A DNA stretch of 64,000 nucleotides from Labia minor (taxonomy: Eukaryota; Arthropoda; Insecta; Dermaptera; Spongiphoridae), in assembly GCA_963082975.1 (NCBI GenBank), contig CAUJBJ010000031.1, positions 434,001-498,000 of the forward strand, given 5' to 3'. Under the pieces are notes generated by a model. That model was not told the origin of the DNA. It saw nothing but the letters and a program-made list of their open reading frames with translations, and ran no database searches. The first letter of the stretch is position 1. Each line of letters opens with the position of its first letter. This document shows positions 29,101-42,023 of the stretch, in pieces. Both the position numbers and the translations under genes were made by a program.

Positions 29101-30110
29101 ATCACAATAATCCGTAAGAATTCAATGAAAATATTTAAGAAATCGATCAAATATGAATTTATTCTTCATTAGAATCAGAAAATTAATAAAATAAAATATA
29201 AAAGATAATTTTATCCCTCGTATTTAAAAAAGTAGGATTTTCCCTTTAATATTTGAACAAAATCACAGTAATCCGTAAGAATTCAATGAAAATATTTAAG
29301 AAATCGATCAAATATGAATTTATTCTTCATTAGAATCAGAAAATTAATAAAATAAAATATAAAAGATAATTTTATCCCTCGTATTTAAAAAAGTAGGATT
29401 TTCCCTTTAATATTTGAACAAAATCACAATAATCCGTAAGAATTCAATGAAAATATTTAAGAAATCGATCAAATATGAATTTATTCTTCAATAGAATCAG
29501 AAAATTAATAAAATAAAATATAAAAGATAATTTTATCCCTCGTATTTAAAAAAGTAGGATTTTCCCTTTAATATTTGAACAAAATCAGAATTTTCCGTAA
29601 GAATTCAATGAAAATATTTAAGAAATCGTTCAAATATGAATTTATTCTTCAATAGAATCAGAAAATTAATAAAATAAAATATAAAAGATAATTTTATCCC
29701 TCGTATTTAAAAAAGTAGGATTTTCCCTTTAATATTTGAACAAAATCAGAATTTTCCGTAAGAATTCAATGAAAATATTTAAGAAATCGATCAAAAATGA
29801 ATTTATTCTTCATTATAATCAGAAAATTAGTAAAATAAAATAAAAAAGATAATTTTATCCCTCGTATTTAAAAAAGTAGGATTTTCCCTTTAATATTTGA
29901 ACAAAATCAGACTTTTCCGTAAAAATTCAATGAAAATATTTAAGAAATCGATCAAATATGAATTTATTCTTCATTAGAATCAGAAAATTAATAAAATAAA
30001 TTAAAAAAGATAATTTTATCCCTCGTATTTAAAAAAGTAGGATTTTCCCTTTAATATTTGAACAAAATCACAATAATCCGTAAGAATTCAATGAAAATAT
30101 TTAAGAAATC
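26160..30110 (+). repeat. 37-monomer-offset duplication, copy B (5957 bp)
   Basis: This is collinear with 20200-24150. I noticed few private differences: AATATATGAAC near 26673, TTTTGACCCTCG near 27600 and AATATTAAAG near 28326. After about 30110 copy A continues with a CATTAG monomer whereas this copy continues with CAATAG/TTAAAAAAG/CAGACTTTT, marking the junction. The high similarity over nearly 4 kb indicates a recent event; I have compared marker sites and lines by eye, not every base. Confidence 0.87.
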
Positions 30111-31040
30111 GATCAAATATGAATTTATTCTTCAATAGAATCAGAAAATTAATAAAATAAATTAAAAAAGATAATTTTATCCCTCGTATTTAAAAAAGTA
30201 GGATTTTCCCTTTAATATTTGAACAAAATCAGACTTTTCCGTAAGAATTCAATGAAAATATTTAAGAAATCGATCAAATATGAATTTATTCTTCATTAGA
30301 ATCAGAAAATTAATAAAATAAATAATAAAAGATAATTTTATCCCTCGTATTTAAAAAAGTAGGATTTTCCCTTTAATATTTGAACAAAATCACAATAATC
30401 CGTAAGAATTCAATGAAAATATTTAAGAAATCGATCAAATATGAATTTATTCTTCAATAGAATCAGAAAATTAATAAAATAAAATATAAAAGATAATTTT
30501 ATCCCTCGTATTTAAAAAAGTAGGATTTTCCCTTTAATATTTGAACAAAATCAGAATTTTCCGTAAGAATTCAATGAAAATATTTAAGAAATCGTTCAAA
30601 TATGAATTTATTCTTCAATAGAATCAGAAAATTAATAAAATAAAATATAAAAGATAATTTTATCCCTCGTATTTAAAAAAGTAGGATTTTCCCTTTAATA
30701 TTTGAACAAAATCAGAATTTTCCGTAAGAATTCAATGAAAATATTTAAGAAATCGATCAAATATGAATTTATTCTTCAATAGAATCAGAAAATTAATAAA
30801 ATAAAATATAAAAGATAATTTTATCCCTCGTATTTAAAAAAGTAGGATTTTCCCTTTAATATTTGAACAAAATCACACTAATCCGTAAGAATTCAATGAA
30901 AATATTTAAGAAATCGATCAAATATGAATTTATTCTTCATTAGAATCAGAAAATTAATAAAATAAAATAAAAAAGATAATTTTATCCCTCGTATTTAAAA
31001 AAGTAGGATTTTCCCTTTAATATTTGAATAAAATCACAGT
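30110..31040 (+). repeat. Short linking segment, about 6 monomers
   Basis: Ordinary monomers join the end of the 5957-bp copy to the start of the 7245-bp copy. It contains a unique A/T pattern, AAATAATAAAAG, at about 30318-30330, and a CGTT junction at about 30593. Nothing but satellite is visible. Confidence 0.8.
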
Positions 31041-33600
31041 AATCCGTAAGAATTCAATGAAAATATTTAAGAAATCGATCAAATATGAATTTATTCTTCA
31101 TTAGAATCAGAAAATTAATAAAATAAAATATAAAAGATAATTTTATCCCTCGTATTTAAAAAAGTAGGATTTTCCCTTTAATATTTGAACAAAATCACAA
31201 TAATCCGTAAGAATTCAATGAAAATATTTAAGAAATCGATCAAATATGAATTTATTCTTCAATAGAATCAGAAAATTAATAAAATAAAATATAAAAGATA
31301 ATTTTATCCCTCGTATTTAAAAAAGTAGGATTTTCCCTTTAATATTTGAACAAAATCAGAATTTTCCGTAAGAATTCAATGAAAATATTTAAGAAATCGA
31401 TCAAATATGAATTTATTCTTCATTAGAATCAGAAAATTAATAAAATAAATTAAAAAAGATAATTTTATCCCTCGTATTTAAAAAAGTAGGATTTTCCCTT
31501 TAATATTTGAACAAAATCACAGTAATCCGTAAGAATTCAATGAAAATATTTAAGAAATCGATCAAATATGAATTTATTCTTCATTAGAATCAGAAAATTA
31601 ATAAAATAAAATATAAAAGATAATTTTATCCCTCGTATTTAAAAAAGTAGGATTTTCCCTTTAATATTTGAACAAAATCACAATAATCCGTAAGAATTCA
31701 ATGAAAATATTTAAGAAATCGATCAAATATGAATTTATTCTTCATTAGAACCAGAAAATTAATAAAATAAAATAAAAAAGATAATTTTATCCCTCGTATT
31801 TAAAAAAATAGGATTTTCCCTTTAATATTTGAACAAAATCACAGTAATCCGTAAGAATTCAATGAAAATATTTAAGAAATCGATCAAATATGAATTTATT
31901 CTTCATTAGAATCAGAAAATTAATAAAATAAATTAATAAAGATAATTTTATCCCTCGTATTTAAAAAAGTAGGATTTTCCCTTTAATATTTGAACAAAAT
32001 CACACTAATCCGTAAGAATTCAATGAAAATATTTAAGAAATCGATCAAATATGAATTTATTCTTCATTAGAATGAGAAAATTTATAAAATAAAATAAAAA
32101 AGATAATTTTATTCCTCGTATTTAAAAAAGTAGGATTTTCCCTTTAATATTTGATCAAAATCACACTTTTCCGTAAGAATTCAATGAAAATATTTAAGAA
32201 ATCGATCAAATATGAATTTATTCTTCATTAGAATCAGAAAATGAATAAAATAAAATATAAAAGATAATTTTGTCCCTCGTATTTAAAAAAGTAGGATTTT
32301 CCCTTTAATATTTGAACAAAATCAGACGTTTCCGTAAAAATTCAATGAAAATATTTAAGAAATCGATCAAATATGAATTTATTTTTCATTAGAATCAGAA
32401 AATTAATAAAATAAATTAAAAAAGATAATTTTATCCCTCGTATTTAAAAAAGTAGGATTTTCCCTTTAATATTTGAACAAAATCACAATAATCCGTAAGA
32501 ATTCAATGAAAATATTTAAGAAATCGATCAAATATGAATTTATTCTTCATTAGAATCAGAAAATTAATAAAATAAAATATAAAAGATAATTTTATCCCTC
32601 GTATTTAAAAAAGTAGGATTTTCCCTTTAATATTTGAACAAAATCACAGTAATCCGTAAGAATTCAATGAAAATATTTAAGAAATCGATCAAATATGAAT
32701 TTATTCTTCATTAGAATCAGAAAATTAATAAAATAAAATATAAAAGATAATTTTATCCCTCGTATTTAAAAAAGTAGGATTTTCCCTTTAATATTTGAAC
32801 AAAATCACAATAATCCGTAAGAATTCAATGAAAATATTTAAGAAATCGATCAAATATGAATTTATTCTTCAATAGAATCAGAAAATTAATAAAATAAAAT
32901 ATAAAAGATAATTTTATCCCTCGTATTTAAAAAAGTAGGATTTTCCCTTTAATATTTGAACAAAATCAGAATTTTCCGTAAGAATTCAATGAAAATATTT
33001 AAGAAATCGTTCAAATATGAATTTATTCTTCAATAGAATCAGAAAATTAATAAAATAAAATATAAAAGATAATTTTATCCCTCGTATTTAAAAAAGTAGG
33101 ATTTTCCCTTTAATATTTGAACAAAATCAGAATTTTCCGTAAGAATTCAATGAAAATATTTAAGAAATCGATCAAAAATGAATTTATTCTTCATTATAAT
33201 CAGAAAATTAGTAAAATAAAATAAAAAAGATAATTTTATCCCTCGTATTTAAAAAAGTAGGATTTTCCCTTTAATATTTGAACAAAATCAGACTTTTCCG
33301 TAAAAATTCAATGAAAATATTTAAGAAATCGATCAAATATGAATTTATTCTTCATTAGAATCAGAAAATTAATAAAATAAATTAAAAAAGATAATTTTAT
33401 CCCTCGTATTTAAAAAAGTAGGATTTTCCCTTTAATATTTGAACAAAATCACAATAATCCGTAAGAATTCAATGAAAATATTTAAGAAATCGATCAAATA
33501 TGAATTTATTCTTCAATAGAATCAGAAAATTAATAAAATAAAATATAAAAGATAATTTTATCCCTCGTATTTAAAAAAGTAGGATTTTCCCTTTAATATT
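31040..33600 (+). repeat. 45-monomer-offset duplication, copy 1 (7245 bp)
   Basis: This block matches about 38285-40850 at an offset of 45 monomers. Supporting markers are GAATGAG (32072/39317) and ATCAAAAATG (33171/40416). Changes private to this copy are CAGACGTTTCC near 32324 and TTATTTTTCATT near 32379. Its right part (from about 32700) also belongs to the 8050-bp duplication, so the same sequence exists three times, near 32.7-33.5, 39.95-40.75 and 40.75-41.55 kb. Confidence 0.85.
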
Positions 33601-36600
33601 TGAACAAAATCACAGTAATCCGTAAGAATTCAATGAAAATATTTAAGAAATCGATCAAATATGAATTTATTCTTCATTAGAATCAGAAAATTAATAAAAT
33701 AAAATATAAAAGATAATTTTATCCCTCGTATTTAAAAAAGTAGGATTTTCCCTTTAATATTTGAACAAAATCACAATAATCCGTAAGAATTCAATGAAAA
33801 TATTTAAGAAATCGATCAAATATGAATTTATTCTTCAATAGAATCAGAAAATTAATAAAATAAAATATAAAAGATAATTTTATCCCTCGTATTTAAAAAA
33901 GTAGGATTTTCCCTTTAATATTTGAACAAAATCAGAATTTTCCGTAAGAATTCAATGAAAATATTTAAGAAATCGTTCAAATATGAATTTATTCTTCAAT
34001 AGAATCAGAAAATTAATAAAATAAAATATAAAAGATAATTTTATCCCTCGTATTTAAAAAAGTAGGATTTTCCCTTTAATATTTGAACAAAATCAGAATT
34101 TTCCGTAAGAATTCAATGAAAATATTTAAGAAATCGATCAAATATGAATTTATTCTTCAATAGAATCAGAAAATTAATAAAATAAAATATAAAAGATAAT
34201 TTTATCCCTCGTATTTAAAAAAGTAGGATTTTCCCTTTAATATTTGAACAAAATCACACTAATCCGTAAGAATTCAATGAAAATATTTAAGAAATCGATC
34301 AAATATGAATTTATTCTTCATTAGAATCAGAAAATTAATAAAATAAAATAAAAAAGATAATTTTATCCCTCGTATTTAAAAAAGTAGGATTTTCCCTTTA
34401 ATATTTGAATAAAATCACAGTAATCCGTAAGAATTCAATGAAAATATTTAAGAAATCGATCAAATATGAATTTATTCTTCATTAGAATCAGAAAATTAAT
34501 AAAATAAAATATAAAAGATAATTTTATCCCTCGTATTTAAAAAAGTAGGATTTTCCCTTTAATATTTGAACAAAATCACAATAATCCGTAAGAATTCAAT
34601 GAAAATATTTAAGAAATCGATCAAATATGAATTTATTCTTCAATAGAATCAGAAAATTAATAAAATAAAATATAAAAGATAATTTTATCCCTCGTATTTA
34701 AAAAAGTAGGATTTTCCCTTTAATATTTGAACAAAATCAGAATTTTCCGTAAGAATTCAATGAAAATATTTAAGAAATCGATCAAATATGAATTTATTCT
34801 TCATTAGAATCAGAAAATTAATAAAATAAATTAAAAAAGATAATTTTATCCCTCGTATTTAAAAAAGTAGGATTTTCCCTTTAATATTTGAACAAAATCA
34901 CAATAATCCGTAAGAATTCAATGAAAATATTTAAGAAATCGATCAAATATGAATTTATTCTTCATTAGAACCAGAAAATTAATAAAATAAAATAAAAAAG
35001 ATAATTTTATCCCTCGTATTTAAAAAAATAGGATTTTCCCTTTAATATTTGAACAAAATCACAGTAATCCGTAAGAATTCAATGAAAATATTTAAGAAAT
35101 CGATCAAATATGAATTTATTCTTCATTAGAATCAGAAAATTAATAAAATAAATTAATAAAGATAATTTTATCCCTCGTATTTAAAAAAGTAGGATTTTCC
35201 CTTTAATATTTGAACAAAATCACACTAATCCGTAAGAATTCAATGAAAATATTTAAGAAATCGATCAAATATGAATTTATTCTTCATTAGAATGAGAAAA
35301 TTTATAAAATAAAATAAAAAAGATAATTTTATTCCTCGTATTTAAAAAAGTAGGATTTTCCCTTTAATATTTGATCAAAATCACACTTTTCCGTAAGAAT
35401 TCAATGAAAATATTTAAGAAATCGATCAAATATGAATTTATTCTTCATTAGAATCAGAAAATGAATAAAATAAAATATAAAAGATAATTTTGTCCCTCGT
35501 ATTTAAAAAAGTAGGATTTTCCCTTTAATATTTGAACAAAATCAGACTTTTCCGTAAAAATTCAATGAAAATATTTAAGAAATCGATCAAATATGAATTT
35601 ATTCTTCATTAGAATCAGAAAATTAATAAAATAAATTAAAAAAGATAATTTTATCCCTCGTATTTAAAAAAGTAGGATTTTCCCTTTAATATTTGAACAA
35701 AATCAGACTTTTCCGTAAAAATTCAATGAAAATATTTAAGAAATCGATCAAATATGAATTTATTCTTCATTAGAATCAGAAAATTAATAAAATAAATTAA
35801 AAAAGATAATTTTATCCCTCGTATTTAAAAAAGTAGGATTTTCCCTTTAATATTTGAACAAAATCACAGTAATCCGTAAGAATTCAATGAAAAAATTTAA
35901 GAAATCGATCAAATATGAATTTATTCTTCATTAGAATCAGAAAATTAATAAAATAAAATATAAAAGATAATTTTATCCCTCGTATTTAAAAAAGTAGGAT
36001 TTTCCCTTTAATATTTGAACAAAATCAGAATTTTCCGTAAGAATTCAATGAAAATATTTAAGAAATCGATCAAATATGAATTTATTCTTCATTAGAATCA
36101 GAAAATGAATAAAATAAAATATAAAAGATAATTTTGTCCCTCGTATTTAAAAAAGTAGGATTTTCCCTTTAATATTTGAACAAAATCAGACTTTTCCGTA
36201 AAAATTCAATGAAAATATTTAAGAAATCGATCAAATATGAATTTATTCTTCATTAGAATCAGAAAATTAATAAAATAAATTAAAAAAGATAATTTTATCC
36301 CTCGTATTTAAAAAAGTAGGATTTTCCCTTTAATATTTGAACAAAATCACAGTAATCCGTAAGAATTCAATGAAAAAATTTAAGAAATCGATCAAATATG
36401 AATTTATTCTTCATTAGAATCAGAAAATTAATAAAATAAAATATAAAAGATAATTTTATCCCTCGTATTTAAAAAAGTAGGATTTTCCCTTTAATATTTG
36501 AACAAAATCACAATAATCCGTAAGAATTCAATGAAAATATTTAAGAAATCGATCAAATATGAATTTATTCTTCAATAGAATCAGAAAATTAATAAAATAA

Positions 36601-38100
36601 AATATAAAAGATAATTTTATCCCTCGTATTTAAAAAAGTAGGATTTTCCCTTTAATATTTGAACAAAATCAGAATTTTCCGTAAGAATTCAATGAAAATA
36701 TTTAAGAAATCGTTCAAATATGAATTTATTCTTCAATAGAATCAGAAAATTAATAAAATAAAATATAAAAGATAATTTTATCCTTCGTATTTAAAAAAGT
36801 AGGATTTTCCCTTTAATATTTGAACAAAATCAGAATTTTCCGTAAGAATTCAATGAAAATATTTAAGAAATCGATCAAATATGAATTTATTCTTCAATAG
36901 AATCAGAAATTTAATAAAATAAAATATAAAAGATAATTTTATCCCTCGTATTTAAAAAAGTAGGATTTTCCCTTTAATATTTGAACAAAATCACACTAAT
37001 CCGTAAGAATTCAATGAAAATATTTAAGAAATCGATCAAATATGAATTTATTCTTCATTAGAATCAGAAAATTTATAAAATAAAATAAAAAAGATAATTT
37101 TATTCCTCGTATTTAAAAAAGTAGGATTTTCCCTTTAATATTTGATCAAAATCACACTTTTCCGTAAGAATTCAATGAAAACATTTAAGAAATCTATCAA
37201 ATATGAATTTATTCTTCATTAGAATCAGAAAATGAATAAAATAAAATATAAAAGATAATTTTGTCCCTCGTATTTAAAAAAGTAGGATTTTCCCTTTAAT
37301 ATTTGAACAAAATCAGACTTTTCCGTAAGAATTCAATGAAAATATTTAAGAAATCGATCAAATATGAATTTATTCTTCATTAGAATCAGAAAATTAATAA
37401 AATAAAATAAAAAAGATAATTTTATCCCTCGTATTTAAAAAAGTAGGATTTTCCCTTTAATATTTGAACAAAATCAGAATTTTCCGTAAGAATTCAATGA
37501 AAATATTTAAGAAATCGATCAAATATGAATTTATTCTTCAATAGAATCAGAAAATTAATAAAATAAAATATAAAAGATAATTTTATCCCTCGTATTTAAA
37601 AAAGTAGGATTTTCCCTTTAATATTTGAACAAAATCAGAATTTTCCGTAAGAATTCAATGAAAATATTTAAGAAATCGATCAAATATGAATTTATTCTTC
37701 AATAGAATCAGAAAATTAATAAAATAAAATATAAAAGATAATTTTATCCCTCGTATTTAAAAAAGTAGGATTTTCCCTTTAATATTTGAACAAAATCAGA
37801 CTTTTCCGTAAGAATTCAATGAAAATATTTAAGAAATCGATCAAATATGAATTTATTCTTCATTAGAATCAGAAAATGAATAAAATAAAATATAAAAGAT
37901 AATTTTATCCCTCGTATTTAAAAAAGTAGGATTTTCCCTTTAATATTTGAATAAAATCACAATAATCCGTAAGAATTCAATGAAAATATTTAAGAAATCG
38001 ATCAAATATGAATTTATTCTTCATTAGAATCAGAAAATGAATAAAATAAAATATAAAAGATAATTTTGTCCCTCGTATTTAAAAAAGTAGGATTTTCCCT
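32700..38100 (+). repeat. 50-monomer-offset duplication, copy 1 (8050 bp)
   Basis: About 5.4 kb here recurs 8050 bp (50 monomers) downstream. Markers matching exactly are CGTT (33008/41058), ATCAAAAATG (33171/41221), GAATGAG (35292/43342), TCCTTCG (36781/44831), CAGAAATTTAAT (36904/44954) and AATCTATC (37191/45241). Several of these are found nowhere else in the window, so the pairing is secure. The left edge is between 32690 and 32720, where copy 2 has CAATAG in place of CATTAG. The right edge is near 38100, where this copy has GAATAAAATCACAA and copy 2 has GAACAAAATCAGAC. Confidence 0.92.
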
Positions 38101-38284
38101 TTAATATTTGAATAAAATCACAATAATCCGTAAGAATTCAATGAAAATATTTAAGAAATCGATCAAATATGAATTTATTCTTCATTAGAATCAGAAAATT
38201 AATAAAATAAATTAAAAAAGATAATTTTATCCCTCGTATTTAAAAAAGTAGGATTTTCCCTTTAATATTTGAACAAAATCACAG

Positions 38285-40850
38285 TAATCCGTAAGAATTC
38301 AATGAAAATATTTAAGAAATCGATCAAATATGAATTTATTCTTCATTAGAATCAGAAAATTAATAAAATAAAATATAAAAGATAATTTTATCCCTCGTAT
38401 TTAAAAAAGTAGGATTTTCCCTTTAATATTTGAACAAAATCACAATAATCCGTAAGAATTCAATGAAAATATTTAAGAAATCGATCAAATATGAATTTAT
38501 TCTTCAATAGAATCAGAAAATTAATAAAATAAAATATAAAAGATAATTTTATCCCTCGTATTTAAAAAAGTAGGATTTTCCCTTTAATATTTGAACAAAA
38601 TCAGAATTTTCCGTAAGAATTCAATGAAAATATTTAAGAAATCGATCAAATATGAATTTATTCTTCATTAGAATCAGAAAATTAATAAAATAAATTAAAA
38701 AAGATAATTTTATCCCTCGTATTTAAAAAAGTAGGATTTTCCCTTTAATATTTGAACAAAATCACAGTAATCCGTAAGAATTCAATGAAAATATTTAAGA
38801 AATCGATCAAATATGAATTTATTCTTCATTAGAATCAGAAAATTAATAAAATAAAATATAAAAGATAATTTTATCCCTCGTATTTAAAAAAGTAGGATTT
38901 TCCCTTTAATATTTGAACAAAATCACAATAATCCGTAAGAATTCAATGAAAATATTTAAGAAATCGATCAAATATGAATTTATTCTTCATTAGAACCAGA
39001 AAATTAATAAAATAAAATAAAAAAGATAATTTTATCCCTCGTATTTAAAAAAATAGGATTTTCCCTTTAATATTTGAACAAAATCACAGTAATCCGTAAG
39101 AATTCAATGAAAATATTTAAGAAATCGATCAAATATGAATTTATTCTTCATTAGAATCAGAAAATTAATAAAATAAATTAATAAAGATAATTTTATCCCT
39201 CGTATTTAAAAAAGTAGGATTTTCCCTTTAATATTTGAACAAAATCACACTAATCCGTAAGAATTCAATGAAAATATTTAAGAAATCGATCAAATATGAA
39301 TTTATTCTTCATTAGAATGAGAAAATTTATAAAATAAAATAAAAAAGATAATTTTATTCCTCGTATTTAAAAAAGTAGGATTTTCCCTTTAATATTTGAT
39401 CAAAATCACACTTTTCCGTAAGAATTCAATGAAAATATTTAAGAAATCGATCAAATATGAATTTATTCTTCATTAGAATCAGAAAATGAATAAAATAAAA
39501 TATAAAAGATAATTTTGTCCCTCGTATTTAAAAAAGTAGGATTTTCCCTTTAATATTTGAACAAAATCAGACTTTTCCGTAAAAATTCAATGAAAATATT
39601 TAAGAAATCGATCAAATATGAATTTATTCTTCATTAGAATCAGAAAATTAATAAAATAAATTAAAAAAGATAATTTTATCCCTCGTATTTAAAAAAGTAG
39701 GATTTTCCCTTTAATATTTGAACAAAATCACAATAATCCGTAAGAATTCAATGAAAATATTTAAGAAATCGATCAAATATGAATTTATTCTTCATTAGAA
39801 TCAGAAAATTAATAAAATAAAATATAAAAGATAATTTTATCCCTCGTATTTAAAAAAGTAGGATTTTCCCTTTAATATTTGAACAAAATCACAGTAATCC
39901 GTAAGAATTCAATGAAAATATTTAAGAAATCGATCAAATATGAATTTATTCTTCATTAGAATCAGAAAATTAATAAAATAAAATATAAAAGATAATTTTA
40001 TCCCTCGTATTTAAAAAAGTAGGATTTTCCCTTTAATATTTGAACAAAATCACAATAATCCGTAAGAATTCAATGAAAATATTTAAGAAATCGATCAAAT
40101 ATGAATTTATTCTTCAATAGAATCAGAAAATTAATAAAATAAAATATAAAAGATAATTTTATCCCTCGTATTTAAAAAAGTAGGATTTTCCCTTTAATAT
40201 TTGAACAAAATCAGAATTTTCCGTAAGAATTCAATGAAAATATTTAAGAAATCGTTCAAATATGAATTTATTCTTCAATAGAATCAGAAAATTAATAAAA
40301 TAAAATATAAAAGATAATTTTATCCCTCGTATTTAAAAAAGTAGGATTTTCCCTTTAATATTTGAACAAAATCAGAATTTTCCGTAAGAATTCAATGAAA
40401 ATATTTAAGAAATCGATCAAAAATGAATTTATTCTTCATTATAATCAGAAAATTAGTAAAATAAAATAAAAAAGATAATTTTATCCCTCGTATTTAAAAA
40501 AGTAGGATTTTCCCTTTAATATTTGAACAAAATCAGACTTTTCCGTAAAAATTCAATGAAAATATTTAAGAAATCGATCAAATATGAATTTATTCTTCAT
40601 TAGAATCAGAAAATTAATAAAATAAATTAAAAAAGATAATTTTATCCCTCGTATTTAAAAAAGTAGGATTTTCCCTTTAATATTTGAACAAAATCACAAT
40701 AATCCGTAAGAATTCAATGAAAATATTTAAGAAATCGATCAAATATGAATTTATTCTTCAATAGAATCAGAAAATTAATAAAATAAAATATAAAAGATAA
40801 TTTTATCCCTCGTATTTAAAAAAGTAGGATTTTCCCTTTAATATTTGAAC
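38285..40850 (+). repeat. 45-monomer-offset duplication, copy 2 (7245 bp)
   Basis: This block fills the gap between the two 8050-bp copies and is itself a copy of 31040-33600. Both members carry the series TTAAAAAAG/CACAG, CACAA, GAACCAG with AAAATAGG, TTAATAAAG/CACACTAAT and GAATGAG monomers. It ends in the CAATAG monomer starting at 40738. The arrangement implies that the 31-38 kb region was copied in overlapping pieces. Confidence 0.85.
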
Positions 40851-42023
40851 AAAATCACAATAATCCGTAAGAATTCAATGAAAATATTTAAGAAATCGAT
40901 CAAATATGAATTTATTCTTCAATAGAATCAGAAAATTAATAAAATAAAATATAAAAGATAATTTTATCCCTCGTATTTAAAAAAGTAGGATTTTCCCTTT
41001 AATATTTGAACAAAATCAGAATTTTCCGTAAGAATTCAATGAAAATATTTAAGAAATCGTTCAAATATGAATTTATTCTTCAATAGAATCAGAAAATTAA
41101 TAAAATAAAATATAAAAGATAATTTTATCCCTCGTATTTAAAAAAGTAGGATTTTCCCTTTAATATTTGAACAAAATCAGAATTTTCCGTAAGAATTCAA
41201 TGAAAATATTTAAGAAATCGATCAAAAATGAATTTATTCTTCATTATAATCAGAAAATTAGTAAAATAAAATAAAAAAGATAATTTTATCCCTCGTATTT
41301 AAAAAAGTAGGATTTTCCCTTTAATATTTGAACAAAATCAGACTTTTCCGTAAAAATTCAATGAAAATATTTAAGAAATCGATCAAATATGAATTTATTC
41401 TTCATTAGAATCAGAAAATTAATAAAATAAATTAAAAAAGATAATTTTATCCCTCGTATTTAAAAAAGTAGGATTTTCCCTTTAATATTTGAACAAAATC
41501 ACAATAATCCGTAAGAATTCAATGAAAATATTTAAGAAATCGATCAAATATGAATTTATTCTTCAATAGAATCAGAAAATTAATAAAATAAAATATAAAA
41601 GATAATTTTATCCCTCGTATTTAAAAAAGTAGGATTTTCCCTTTAATATTTGAACAAAATCACAGTAATCCGTAAGAATTCAATGAAAATATTTAAGAAA
41701 TCGATCAAATATGAATTTATTCTTCATTAGAATCAGAAAATTAATAAAATAAAATATAAAAGATAATTTTATCCCTCTTATTTAAAAAAGTAGGATTTTC
41801 CCTTTAATATTTGAACAAAATCACAATAATCCGTAAGAATTCAATGAAAATATTTAAGAAATCGATCAAATATGAATTTATTCTTCAATAGAATCAGAAA
41901 ATTAATAAAATAAAATATAAAAGATAATTTTATCCCTCGTATTTAAAAAAGTAGGATTTTCCCTTTAATATTTGAACAAAATCAGAATTTTCCGTAAGAA
42001 TTCAATGAAAATATTTAAGAAAT
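40253..42023 (+). repeat. Adjacent 5- and 6-monomer units
   Basis: CGTT junctions lie at 40253, 41058 and 42024, spaced 805 bp (5 monomers) and 966 bp (6 monomers). Both intervals contain CGTT-CAATAG-CAGAATTTT, then ATCAAAAATG/ATTATAATC/TTAGTAAA, then TTAAAAAAG/CACAATAAT. The second interval has one additional CACAGTAAT monomer. The 966-bp form also occurs at 33008-33973. These units look like one short higher-order repeat varying by a single monomer. Confidence 0.82.
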
